DNA of 64,000 bases from Filimonas zeae. GTDB lineage: Bacteria > Bacteroidota > Bacteroidia > Chitinophagales > Chitinophagaceae. Every line of letters begins with the position of its first letter. Within the stretch, counting starts at the first letter, position 1. The stretch spans positions 14,150 through 78,149 of the forward strand of contig NZ_BMIB01000005.1 in NCBI RefSeq assembly GCF_014641615.1. The letters run 5' to 3'. The notes under the pieces are model-generated. The model did no database searches and was not told where the DNA came from. It saw only the letters and a list, made by a program, of their open reading frames with translations. Below, in pieces: positions 50,549 to 59,283 of the stretch. A program made the position numbers and the translations under genes.

Positions 50549-51247
50549 GTGAAAGATTTCTTGCTGTTTGTAGATACAGAAACATCCGGCCTGCCGAAAA
50601 ACTGGGAGAAGCCTTACAGCGCCAGAGACAACTGGCCCTTTGCCGTTCAGGTATCCTGGCTGGTATACACCCGTACGGGCGAGCTGGTTAAACAGGAAGA
50701 CTACTACATTAGCGATGATGACTTTAAAATTTCACCCTCCGCGCAGAAAATTCATGGCATTACGCAGGAATACCGTATGCAGCATGGCTTTCCCAGGCAC
50801 CAGGTAATGGCGTTTCTGGCAGCCGACCTGCTACAGTACCAACCTATGGTGGTAGGGCATTTTCTGGAGCTGGACTATCATATTACCGGTGCTGAATTTT
50901 TCCGTACGGGTTTAGAAAATCCCATTCCGGCATTGCCGGCTTTTTGTACCATGCAGGCTACCACCTATATGGTGCGCAACCCGCAATTCAAATATCTGCG
51001 GCTGGGGCAACTGTATGAAGAATTATTTCATACCCCACTGCAAGGCCAACACAATGCCCTTACAGATGCACAGGCCACCGCCACTGTTTTTTTTGAATTG
51101 CTGAAAAAAGGGGATATTACCGATGAAAAAATAATAAGCCAGAGCAGCCTTTTACAAAAAGCCACCGCTACCGCCCGGCAGGCAACCTGGGGCATGGCCG
51201 TAATTATTCTCTGTTTGGTGACTGCCATAATTGCTTACTTTCTATGA
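50549..51247 (+). CDS. DEDD-type 3'-5' exonuclease with C-terminal membrane helix
   Basis: The 232-residue protein, starting at GTG, is a DnaQ-like exonuclease: ExoI FVDTETSGLP (residues 7-16), ExoII VGHFLELDYH, ExoIII HNALTDAQATA. These hold the four acidic metal ligands and His. A predicted membrane helix closes the protein (VIILCLVTAIIAYFL), unusual for this fold. It overlaps the next gene by 4 bases (ATGA), so translation is coupled to the CBS/DUF294 protein. Confidence 0.9.
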   Translation: MKDFLLFVDTETSGLPKNWEKPYSARDNWPFAVQVSWLVYTRTGELVKQEDYYISDDDFKISPSAQKIHGITQEYRMQHGFPRHQVMAFLAADLLQYQPMVVGHFLELDYHITGAEFFRTGLENPIPALPAFCTMQATTYMVRNPQFKYLRLGQLYEELFHTPLQGQHNALTDAQATATVFFELLKKGDITDEKIISQSSLLQKATATARQATWGMAVIILCLVTAIIAYFL

Positions 51248-52680
51248 ATGAACTGTATACGACAAAGATTGATGGCATTGAACAACGCGATATCATTGCC
51301 TGTGATGAGAACATGCCGGTACATGAAGCAGCAGCCGTTATGGCCTTGCAAAAAACCGGTTGTTTGTTTGTAAAAAATGCACAGGATGAGGTGGTGGGAT
51401 ATGTTACTGATATTACCCTGCGCGATAACGTAGTGGCTAAACAGGCTGATTTAAACCAGCCTGTAAAAAATATCATGGACAACCCAATTGTGTCAATCAG
51501 TTCCAACACCTATGTGTACGAGGCCATATTAATGATGTTCCGTACCAAAACACGTTACCTGCTGATTACCAAAAATGGGAAATATACCGGTTTTATAAGC
51601 CGTAACAAGCTGCTGGGAGAGCAGGCCGAATCGCCCCTGTTGTTTATTCAGAGTGTACGGCAAGCCGTTTCGGACGATGAGCTGAAACGCAAATGGGATG
51701 GTGTGCCGCAGGTGGTAGCCAAGCTGCTGAACAGCGATGTGCCTGCCGAAATAGTAAACCAGGTAATTACCTCTGTTTCCGATACCATTGCCCTGAAAGT
51801 AATTGAAACGGTAATTGAAGAAGTAGGCCCGCCGCCGGCAAAATTTGCTTTTATGGTACTGGGCAGCGAAGGCCGCAAAGAACAAACGCTAAAGACCGAC
51901 CAGGATAACGCTATTATATATGAAGATAAAGCCAATGAACACCGCGAAGAGGTAAGGGCTTATTTTCTGGACTTTGCCAAAAAGGTATCGGACCGGTTAA
52001 ACTACATCGGATTCAGCTACTGCACCGGTGGTTTTATGGCTATGAACCCGCAATGGACACACAGCCTATCGCACTGGAAAGGCAATTATGATAAATGGAT
52101 GACCGATCCGATACCAGAAACCGCCATTCAGTTTTCTACCTTTTTCGACTGCCGGTTTGTATATGGCGAAAGCACTATTATAGATGAGTTGCATGCGTTT
52201 CTGGATAAGGAACTGGAGCAGCCTTTGGAAAAGCTGTTTTTTTACATGGCCCGGAACGCCCTGCAATACCAGCCGCCACTTACCTTTTTTAAAAATATAC
52301 GCACCATTACCAAAAACAAACAGGAGGTGATTGACATTAAAAAAGCCATGTCGCCTATTGTAGATCTGGTACGTGTGTATGCCCTTAAAAACCGGATATT
52401 TGAGGTGAATACGGGTGACCGTTTAAATGCTCTGCGGGAAAAGGGTGTTTTTAAAGAGGCGGACTACGAAGAACTATCGCAGAGCTATTATTTTTTAATG
52501 GGCCTGCGTTTGAAAAATCAGGCATCGCAGATAATGGATGAAAAAACGGAGCCGAACAACTACGTAAGCATCAGCAGCCTCAACAGAATTGAACGTTCTA
52601 CCCTGATTGAGATTTTCAAAACCATTGAAAATTTCCAGACCCGCATTAAACTGGCCTTTACCAATAATCTGTTTGGATAA
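51244..52680 (+). CDS. CBS-pair and DUF294 nucleotidyltransferase-like protein
   Basis: The 478-residue protein has a CBS domain pair (about 10-130), a helical linker, a DUF294 nucleotidyltransferase-like domain (about 170-320) with GSEGRKEQTLKTDQDNAIIYED (GS...R..E...D.D, metal-binding), and a DUF294_C substrate-binding domain (about 350-478). This is the GlnD-like uridylyltransferase architecture with CBS sensing of adenine nucleotides. The N-terminal cyclic-nucleotide domain found in some relatives is absent. It is coupled with the exonuclease, an association known in many bacteria, where the pair is thought to act together in nucleotide-linked signalling. Target unknown. Confidence 0.9.
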   Translation: MNELYTTKIDGIEQRDIIACDENMPVHEAAAVMALQKTGCLFVKNAQDEVVGYVTDITLRDNVVAKQADLNQPVKNIMDNPIVSISSNTYVYEAILMMFRTKTRYLLITKNGKYTGFISRNKLLGEQAESPLLFIQSVRQAVSDDELKRKWDGVPQVVAKLLNSDVPAEIVNQVITSVSDTIALKVIETVIEEVGPPPAKFAFMVLGSEGRKEQTLKTDQDNAIIYEDKANEHREEVRAYFLDFAKKVSDRLNYIGFSYCTGGFMAMNPQWTHSLSHWKGNYDKWMTDPIPETAIQFSTFFDCRFVYGESTIIDELHAFLDKELEQPLEKLFFYMARNALQYQPPLTFFKNIRTITKNKQEVIDIKKAMSPIVDLVRVYALKNRIFEVNTGDRLNALREKGVFKEADYEELSQSYYFLMGLRLKNQASQIMDEKTEPNNYVSISSLNRIERSTLIEIFKTIENFQTRIKLAFTNNLFG

Positions 52681-52682
52681 AA

Positions 52683-53885
52683 TCAACGCCCGAAAGCAAA
52701 CAGTTTTTGAGCTTCGCTTTTGCGCCCTTTAATAAGTGCGGCAATACTATCTGCCGCCAGCTGGCTGAACGTAATGCCATTGCCACCAAAGCCCAATGCA
52801 AAAAAGGTTCTTTTTAACCGTGGATAGGCCCCAATAAAAGGCAGCCCGTCTTCAGTAGTAGCAAAGGTACCGGTCCACATTAATTCAGGAACAAGCGGAA
52901 TATGCGGAAACCGGGCTGCAAAATCTTTAACCAGGGTTCCCGATTTCCGGCGTATTAACCGGTCGCGCCGCTGGGGGCTATAATAGGCCTCATCACGCCC
53001 GCCCACAAGAATGCGGTTATCTGCCGTAGTTCTCATATACAAATAAGGTTGCCGCGTTTCCCACAGCAAACAGTTTTTATACCACTGATGCTGTTGAGGC
53101 AGATTTTCACTTACCAGCGCATAGGTAGAATGTAATTGTACCAGAGGCTCCTTTATATATTGCATGGCTTCATATCCGGTAGCTACCACCATATATTTAG
53201 CCGTAATCTGATATCCTTTTTCTGTGATAAGTTTTACCTGCTGCCTGGTACGGCTCACCCTAACAATCTGCGTACGGTCGTACACGCTCACCCCCTTTTT
53301 AATATTGTATTGGTGCAGGTGATGGGTAAGCATATAGGCATCTGTTTGAGCAGCTGTTTCAGAGTAAATAGCTGCTGGTACATCAAACCCCATGGTACGG
53401 GTAATCATTCCCGGATGCCAAAGTTGAACATCAAAACCCAATGCCTTACGCGCTTCGTATTCGCTCTTCATCCATGCAACGTCTTTAGAAGCAGACGCCA
53501 GATACATGCTGGGCCTGGATTCAAAAAGCGGGAAACCGGTTTTGCGGCATATCTCAGCAAGCGCCTCTACCGATTCGTGAGAAAGCTGATAAGCAGCAGC
53601 AGCTTTTGCCATCCCTATTTTTTCGGCCAGCTTTACCAGGGGAGCATCTATTTCGTACTGCACCAGCGAAGTGCTTGCTGCTGTGCTACCTAAACCTATA
53701 GTACGTGCATCTGCTACTACCACGTCCACTCCCTCCTGCGCAAGTGCATATGCAGTTAATGCGCCGGAAATACCTCCACCTACTATTACCACATCTGCAC
53801 GCAGGTCTTTTTCCAATGAAGGATATATAAACGGTATACCATATCTGATAAGTGAATAAGGAAGTCCGGAATGCAGATTTAACAC
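52683..53885 (-). CDS. FAD-dependent oxidoreductase (DAO family)
   Basis: The 400-residue protein has the dinucleotide fold VVIVGGGISGALTAYALAQ near residues 31-49 and the DAO-type layout, with ATGYEAMQYI near 235 and a C-terminal FALGFGGNGITFSQLAADSI that closes the FAD site. Such enzymes oxidise glycine, D-amino acids or related secondary amines, but the substrate cannot be told. The stop is 3 bases from the stop of the convergent CBS gene. There is no signal peptide. Confidence 0.9.
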   Translation of the reverse strand: MLNLHSGLPYSLIRYGIPFIYPSLEKDLRADVVIVGGGISGALTAYALAQEGVDVVVADARTIGLGSTAASTSLVQYEIDAPLVKLAEKIGMAKAAAAYQLSHESVEALAEICRKTGFPLFESRPSMYLASASKDVAWMKSEYEARKALGFDVQLWHPGMITRTMGFDVPAAIYSETAAQTDAYMLTHHLHQYNIKKGVSVYDRTQIVRVSRTRQQVKLITEKGYQITAKYMVVATGYEAMQYIKEPLVQLHSTYALVSENLPQQHQWYKNCLLWETRQPYLYMRTTADNRILVGGRDEAYYSPQRRDRLIRRKSGTLVKDFAARFPHIPLVPELMWTGTFATTEDGLPFIGAYPRLKRTFFALGFGGNGITFSQLAADSIAALIKGRKSEAQKLFAFGR

Positions 53886-53960
53886 AATAGAATTTTACAT
53901 CCAGTTGATACAAGAACCATTCCTGCATCTATCTATATACATTAAAGAATGCCTGCAAGA

Positions 53961-54563
53961 ATTCCTTTCCTGGCAACTGAGAAAGTCTTCTCTATCACAG
54001 AAAATACTTCCCGGCCGCAAAGAAAGCTTTTCCACTACAGAATAAGTTTGCCCGGCCGCAGGGAAAATATTTCTCTGCGACAGAGAAAGCGTACTCAGTT
54101 GCAGAGAAAGCTTTTTCTGTCACAGAATAAGTTCACCCGGCCGCCGGATAAGTGTTCTCTGCCCCAGAGAAAGTGGGCTCAGTTGCAGAGAAAGCTTTTT
54201 CTGCAACTGAATAAGTTTGCCCGACCGCCGGATAAGTGTTCTTTGCCACAGAGAAAGTGGACTCAGTTGCAGAGAAAGCTTTTTCTGTCACAGAATAAGT
54301 TCGCCCGGCCGCCGGATAAGTGTTCTTTGCCATAGAGAAAGTGTGCTGGTTGCAGAGAAAACTCTTCCTGTCGCAGAATGAGTTCGCCCGGCGCCGGATA
54401 AGTGTTCTCTGCCGTAGAGAAAGTGAACTCAGCCACGGGAAAAGTTTTTCCGGCCGCAGAATAAGTTCGCCCGGCCGCCGGATGAGTGTTCTCCACCCCA
54501 GAAAAAGTATGCTCAGCCGCTGGATAAGCTTTTTCAGCGGCAAAGAAAAAGCGAACCCGCCAT
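53961..54563. repeat. Tandem array of about 28 units of 21 bp in an 84-bp higher-order repeat
   Basis: An AAAG/ATAAG core recurs every 21 bp (for example at 54087, 54108, 54129, 54150, 54171, 54192). Units fall into four types A-B-C-D that repeat every 84 bp; type A (AGTTGCAGAGAAAGC) starts at 54097, 54181 and 54265, then with single-base deletions at 54348 and 54431, then 54515. The middle copies are nearly identical and the edges are diverged. The array begins directly at the secA terminator and ends about 60 bases before the FAD gene start. There are no unique spacers. The other parts of this 722-base gap (53886-53960, 54564-54607) are AT-rich and featureless apart from the terminator. Confidence 0.9.
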
Positions 54564-54576
54564 AAGGCAGGTCCGC
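54544..54576 (-). terminator. Terminator of secA
   Basis: On the minus strand GCGGACCTGCC-TTAT-GGCGGGTTCGC forms an 11-bp stem with two G-T pairs, followed by TTTTTCTTT. It lies 31 bases beyond the secA stop and borders the repeat array. Confidence 0.85.
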
Positions 54577-54607
54577 TCTTTATATTTAGTATCATAATAC
54601 TGTTATA

Positions 54608-57600
54608 CTACAAATCTCTGCCGTGGCATTGTTTGTATTTTTTACCACTGCCACAAGGACAAGGATCGTTACGACCAATTTTAGGTCCCACTTTCACCGG
54701 CTCAGCCTTAGGCGCTTCTGAAGGATCGAAGTAATCGTTCTGGTTGGCAGCATAATCGCTACCGGCAGCGTCGATATCTTCTTTATTAGCACGCATACGG
54801 CTCATATCTGTTTTGGGCGGCTGTTGCATAGCAGGCATGGGAGGTGCCGGTGCATCCTGCTCAACCGGTATACCCGCATGGCTCAGGAAGTTTACAATGT
54901 CTTTATTTACAGCACTGTCCATTTGTCTGAACAGCATAAACGCTTCCTGCTTGTAAATCACCAGCGGATCTTTCTGCTCCAGGTGGGCGGTTTGCACACT
55001 TTGTTTCAGATCGTCCATTGCACGCAGATGCTCTTTCCACGCATCATCAATAAAGCCAAGTGTAATATTGCGTTCCAGCGCCTGTGCCAGTTCTGAACCG
55101 TTAGTAGCTAAGGTTTTATCCAGATTGGCCAATACCTGCATGTGCCTTCTGCCATCTGTAAACGGAACCACTACGTTTTCAACACGCGCACCCTGCGTTT
55201 CCCGGATGTTCTGGAATACCGGCAAGGCATTGCCAGCCAGTTCTTCTCTGCGGCGTTTGAAATTGTTAATAGCTTCGTTGTATAAAGTATTAGCCAGGTC
55301 AGTAGCGTTCTGACGGCCAAATTGTTCCTGTGTAATACCGGTTTCAATACCAAAGTTTACAATTACTTCCAGCTTAAAGCCTTCGTAGTCGTTGCTTTCG
55401 CGGAACGAGCTGATGACACCTTCTGCCACATCGTAAAACGCATTGTCCAGATCAAGCGCCAGGCGCTCGCCAAACAGGGCGTGGTTACGTTTGGTATAAA
55501 TTACCGTACGCTGCTTGTTCATAACATCATCATATTCCAGCAAACGCTTACGGATACCGAAGTTATTTTCTTCCACCTTCTTCTGAGCGCGTTCAATGCT
55601 CTTGGTAATCATGCTGTGCTGAATAACCTCACCTTCTTTATAACCGGCAAAGTCCATCACCTTCGCAATTCTTTCGCTACCAAACATACGCATCAGATCA
55701 TCCTCCAGCGAAACAAAGAACTGAGAAGAACCCGGATCGCCCTGACGACCAGCACGGCCACGTAACTGTCTGTCTACACGACGGCTGTCATGGCGTTCTG
55801 TACCCAGAATGGCCAAACCGCCCGCTTCTTTAACGCCGGGTCCGAGTTTGATATCCGTACCACGACCAGCCATGTTGGTAGCAATGGTAACATTACCTGC
55901 CAAACCAGCTTCAGCAACTACCTGTGCTTCACGGGCGTGCTGTTTAGCGTTGAGTACGTTGTGTGGAATTTGTTTCTGGCGCAGCATACGGCTGAGCAAT
56001 TCACTCACTTCAACCGACGTGGTACCTACCAGTACCGGACGACCAGCCTGGCGCAGTTCATCTACCTTGTCAATGATAGCACCGAACTTTTCACGCTTGG
56101 TTTTAAACACCAGATCGTGCTCATCCTTTCTTACAGGAGTAATATTGGTAGGAATGCTAACTACATCCAGCTTATAAATATCCCAGAACTCTGCCGCTTC
56201 TGTTTCCGCTGTACCAGTCATACCAGCCAGCTTATGATACATACGGAAATAGTTTTGCAGGGTAACCGTTGCGTAAGTTTGTGTAGAAGCTTCGATGGTT
56301 ACGTTTTCTTTAGCTTCAATAGCCTGGTGTAAACCATCGCTATAGCGGCGACCATCCAGAATACGGCCGGTTTGCTCATCTACAATTTTAACCGAACCAT
56401 CCAGTACCACATACTCTACATCTTTATCAAATAAAGTATAGGCTTTTAACAGCTGTTGTACGGTATGGATACGATCTACTTTTACGGCATAGTCGTTCAG
56501 AATAGCTTCTTTACGATGCAGTTTTTCGTCTGCTGCAAAAGATGCATTCTGATCTACTGCTGCCAGTTCGGTAGCAATATCAGGAACCACAAAGAAGTTA
56601 GGATCTTCTCCGGCTCCGGTAATCAGGTGAATACCCTTATCGGTTAACTCAACAGAATTGCTTTTTTCTTCAATATAGAAAAACAGTTCCGCATCTGCTT
56701 TATGCATTTCGCGCTGCTGATCGGCCAGGTAGTGGTTTTCTGCTTTTTGCAGTTTAACACGTACACCAGGCTCACTCAGGTATTTAATAGTAGCGCTGTT
56801 TTTTGGTAAACCGCGGTAAGCACGGAACAGGGCCAGGCCACCGTCTTTAGGATCGTCGTTGCCTTCAGAGATTTTCTTTTTAGCTTCATTCAAAAACTGG
56901 TTTACAGCACGTCTTTGCGCTTCTACCAATTTTTCAATACGCGGCTTCAGTTCAAAAAACTGTTGGGTATTATCACTATGGCCTACCGGACCGGATATTA
57001 TCAGCGGTGTACGCGCATCATCAATTAATACGCTATCCACCTCATCTACCATGGCAAAGTGGTGTTTGCGCTGTACCATTTCTTCCGGAGAATGCACCAT
57101 GTTATCACGCAGATAATCAAAGCCGAATTCGTTATTGGTACCGTATACAATATCCGCCATATAAGCGTTGCGGCGTGCGGCGGAGTTAGGCTGGTGTTTA
57201 TCAATACAATCCACACGCAGGCCTAACCATTCAAACAGCGGTCCGTTCCACTCACTATCCCTGCGGGCCAGATAATCGTTCACCGTTACAATGTGTACGC
57301 CTTCGCCAGCCAATGCGTTCAGGTAAGCAGGCAGGGTAGATACCAGCGTTTTACCTTCACCGGTAGCCATTTCAGAAATTTTACCCTGGTGCAGTACGGT
57401 ACCACCAATTAACTGCACATCGTAATGCACCATGTTCCAGGTAACCTGTATACCGGCGGCGTTCCATGTATTTTTAAAGGAAGACTGGTCACCATTAATA
57501 GTAACATTGTCTTTTCTAACACTCAGCTCACGATCTAAATCTGTAGCGGTAGCCACCAGTTCTGCGTTTTCTTTAAAACGGCGGGAGGTTTCTTTTACTA

Positions 57601-57943
57601 CTGCAAAGGCTTCGGGCAATATCTGCTCCAGTGCTTCTTCAATTTTCTTATCGCGGTCTTTTTTCAGCTTGTCTATTTCCGTGTAAATTTCATCACGGCC
57701 CTGAATGTCCTGCTCGGACAGGGTTTCAGCAGCCTGCTTTTTACCGGCAATATCGGCGTCAACAGAAGCAATATGCGCTTGAATACGTTGTTTAAATTCA
57801 ACGGTTTTGCCACGCAACTCATCGTTAGATAAGCTCTGGAATTGTTGATAAAACTGGTTTACGCGGGCAATAACAGGTTCGATTTGCTTAACATCTTTCT
57901 CTGATTTGTTCCCACCCAGTAGTTTACTTAAAAAACCTAACAT
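54608..57943 (-). CDS. secA: Preprotein translocase ATPase SecA
   Basis: The 1111-residue motor drives Sec-dependent export. It has the Walker A region MATGEGKTLVSTLPAYLNAL, VDEVDSVLIDDARTPLIISGP, the preprotein cross-linking domain, NMAGRGTDIKLG, the DQRGRAGRQGDPG-type motif VI, the helical wing and scaffold, and a C-terminal zinc-binding tail CPCGSGKKYKQCHGRDL that binds SecB or phospholipid. The length, with long inserts, is usual for Bacteroidota. A -7 box at 58084 implies a leader of about 130 bases. It is a single-gene unit. Confidence 0.98.
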   Translation of the reverse strand: MLGFLSKLLGGNKSEKDVKQIEPVIARVNQFYQQFQSLSNDELRGKTVEFKQRIQAHIASVDADIAGKKQAAETLSEQDIQGRDEIYTEIDKLKKDRDKKIEEALEQILPEAFAVVKETSRRFKENAELVATATDLDRELSVRKDNVTINGDQSSFKNTWNAAGIQVTWNMVHYDVQLIGGTVLHQGKISEMATGEGKTLVSTLPAYLNALAGEGVHIVTVNDYLARRDSEWNGPLFEWLGLRVDCIDKHQPNSAARRNAYMADIVYGTNNEFGFDYLRDNMVHSPEEMVQRKHHFAMVDEVDSVLIDDARTPLIISGPVGHSDNTQQFFELKPRIEKLVEAQRRAVNQFLNEAKKKISEGNDDPKDGGLALFRAYRGLPKNSATIKYLSEPGVRVKLQKAENHYLADQQREMHKADAELFFYIEEKSNSVELTDKGIHLITGAGEDPNFFVVPDIATELAAVDQNASFAADEKLHRKEAILNDYAVKVDRIHTVQQLLKAYTLFDKDVEYVVLDGSVKIVDEQTGRILDGRRYSDGLHQAIEAKENVTIEASTQTYATVTLQNYFRMYHKLAGMTGTAETEAAEFWDIYKLDVVSIPTNITPVRKDEHDLVFKTKREKFGAIIDKVDELRQAGRPVLVGTTSVEVSELLSRMLRQKQIPHNVLNAKQHAREAQVVAEAGLAGNVTIATNMAGRGTDIKLGPGVKEAGGLAILGTERHDSRRVDRQLRGRAGRQGDPGSSQFFVSLEDDLMRMFGSERIAKVMDFAGYKEGEVIQHSMITKSIERAQKKVEENNFGIRKRLLEYDDVMNKQRTVIYTKRNHALFGERLALDLDNAFYDVAEGVISSFRESNDYEGFKLEVIVNFGIETGITQEQFGRQNATDLANTLYNEAINNFKRRREELAGNALPVFQNIRETQGARVENVVVPFTDGRRHMQVLANLDKTLATNGSELAQALERNITLGFIDDAWKEHLRAMDDLKQSVQTAHLEQKDPLVIYKQEAFMLFRQMDSAVNKDIVNFLSHAGIPVEQDAPAPPMPAMQQPPKTDMSRMRANKEDIDAAGSDYAANQNDYFDPSEAPKAEPVKVGPKIGRNDPCPCGSGKKYKQCHGRDL

Positions 57944-58041
57944 AGAATTATGATCGTTTTACAACCCGGTAACAGTTGATTCCGGAGCTTAATTATTACA
58001 ATTTATGATATGCATGTTACTCAAAAACAATGCAACCCGCT

Positions 58042-58064
58042 GCCTGCTCGCCAAATTGGCAGGC
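58042..58064 (-). promoter_or_regulatory. Hairpin in the secA leader
   Basis: GCCTGC / GCAGGC arms enclose an 11-base loop that itself contains GCCAA-A-TTGGC. It would lie in the first 40 bases of the secA mRNA if transcription starts near 58077. A regulatory role is speculative. Confidence 0.35.
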
Positions 58065-58083
58065 ATTTTAAGGCAGTGGGTGT

Positions 58084-58091
58084 CAAAGGTA
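58084..58091 (-). promoter_or_regulatory. -7 box of secA
   Basis: The minus strand reads TACCTTTG, exact TAnnTTTG, about 140 bases upstream of the secA start. Confidence 0.55.
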
Positions 58092-58179
58092 ATCAATTTA
58101 CAAGGCCACGCCTACCCCGTAACCTAAAAATGACAGCGGCTTTTTTACGGTAACTAATGGAAATACGGCCCGTTTCTGC

Positions 58180-58187
58180 TACTTTTG
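58180..58187 (+). promoter_or_regulatory. -7 box of atpG
   Basis: TACTTTTG, exact TAnnTTTG, 52 bases before the atpG start codon and divergent from the secA promoter. Confidence 0.55.
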
Positions 58188-58239
58188 CAGCCAATTTCAG
58201 GATTTTACTGTTAAAAAACATCCAAACGATTCATTAACA

Positions 58240-59121
58240 ATGGCCGGTCAGTTAAAAGAAGTTCGAAACCGCATAAAATCTGTACAGAGTTCTCAACAGA
58301 TAACCAAAGCCATGAAAATGGTAAGTGCTGCCAAATTACGCCGTGCGCAGGACGCGATTGTACAAATGCGACCTTATGCACAAAAGCTGCAGGAAATGCT
58401 GAGCAATATAGTAAGCAGCACTGAAGGAGAACTGAATTTGAAACTGGCTGAAAACCGCCCTGTAGAAAACGTGCTGCTGATAGTAATTACCAGCGACCGT
58501 GGCCTGGCCGGTGCTTATAATACCAACGTGGTAAAAGCAGCTAAGCAAACCATTCAGGATAAATATGCTGCTCAGTTTGCCAAAGGCCATGTTACCGTAT
58601 GGAACATTGGTAAAAAAGGCTGGGAAACCCTTAGCAAAGCAGGTTACAAAACCGACGCTACTTATAAAGACCTGTTTTTACAACTTACTTTTGAAAACGT
58701 GCAAACAGTAGCCAAAGCTGCTATGAAAGCGTTTGAAGAAGGTGTGTTTGATGCCGTTGAAATTGTATACAGCGAGTTTAAGAATGCTGCTACCCAGCGT
58801 TTTGCCGCAGAACAGTTTTTGCCTATTCCTAAACAGGAAGTTGCACAGGGTGCTAAAAAAACAGACTTTATATTCGAGCCTGAAAAAGGCCAGCTGATTG
58901 CAGAGTTAATGCCTAAAATATTGAACATTCAGTTATATAAGGCAGTATTGGATGCACACGCCAGCGAACATGGTGCCCGTATGACGGCCATGGATAAAGC
59001 CAGCGAGAATGCAAACGAATTACTGAAATCGCTGAAAATTTCTTACAACCGTGCCCGTCAGGCCGCTATTACAACCGAACTGACTGAGATTGTAAGTGGT
59101 GCAGCTGCATTACAGGGATAA
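58240..59121 (+). CDS. atpG: F1 ATP synthase subunit gamma
   Basis: The 293-residue central stalk subunit starts MAGQLKEVRNRIKSVQSSQQ and shows the N-terminal coiled coil KAMKMVSAAKLRRAQ, the ITSDRGLAGAYNTNV strand and the C-terminal signature ASEHGARMTAMDKASENA with TRARQA-type YNRARQAAITTELTEIVSGAAAL. It rotates inside the alpha3beta3 ring. Here it is alone, with its own promoter box and terminator. The atpA gene that usually precedes it in many bacteria is not in this window. Confidence 0.98.
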   Translation: MAGQLKEVRNRIKSVQSSQQITKAMKMVSAAKLRRAQDAIVQMRPYAQKLQEMLSNIVSSTEGELNLKLAENRPVENVLLIVITSDRGLAGAYNTNVVKAAKQTIQDKYAAQFAKGHVTVWNIGKKGWETLSKAGYKTDATYKDLFLQLTFENVQTVAKAAMKAFEEGVFDAVEIVYSEFKNAATQRFAAEQFLPIPKQEVAQGAKKTDFIFEPEKGQLIAELMPKILNIQLYKAVLDAHASEHGARMTAMDKASENANELLKSLKISYNRARQAAITTELTEIVSGAAALQG

Positions 59122-59150
59122 TTTTAACCGGCCGCAGGCTGGTATATATA

Positions 59151-59197
59151 AAATAGCCAATAAATGCTTTTCAGTCATTTATTGGCTATTTGTTTTT
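59151..59197 (+). terminator. Strong terminator after atpG
   Basis: A perfect 16-bp stem (59151-59166 with 59176-59191) and a 9-base loop, followed by TGTTTTT. It shows that atpG is not co-transcribed with scpB. Confidence 0.92.
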
Positions 59198-59283
59198 ACT
59201 GTACTTCCGGGATTATTTGTAATATTTGCTGTTGTGCAGGAGTGTTTTGCCTCCGTGTTTTCAACTTTTAACGAACACAGATT

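Noticed and set aside
53949..54335. 128-residue plus-strand open frame with LQRKLFL / SQNKFAR / PPDKCSL repeats
   Set aside because: It is created by the 21-bp array, which stays open in several frames on both strands. There is no independent sign of coding and the composition is set by the DNA repeat.
53961..54563. CRISPR array
   Set aside because: Units are contiguous 21-mers without unique spacers, and no cas gene is in the window.
55790..56332. 180-residue plus-strand open frame
   Set aside because: Antisense shadow of secA, in a region where secA motifs are clear.
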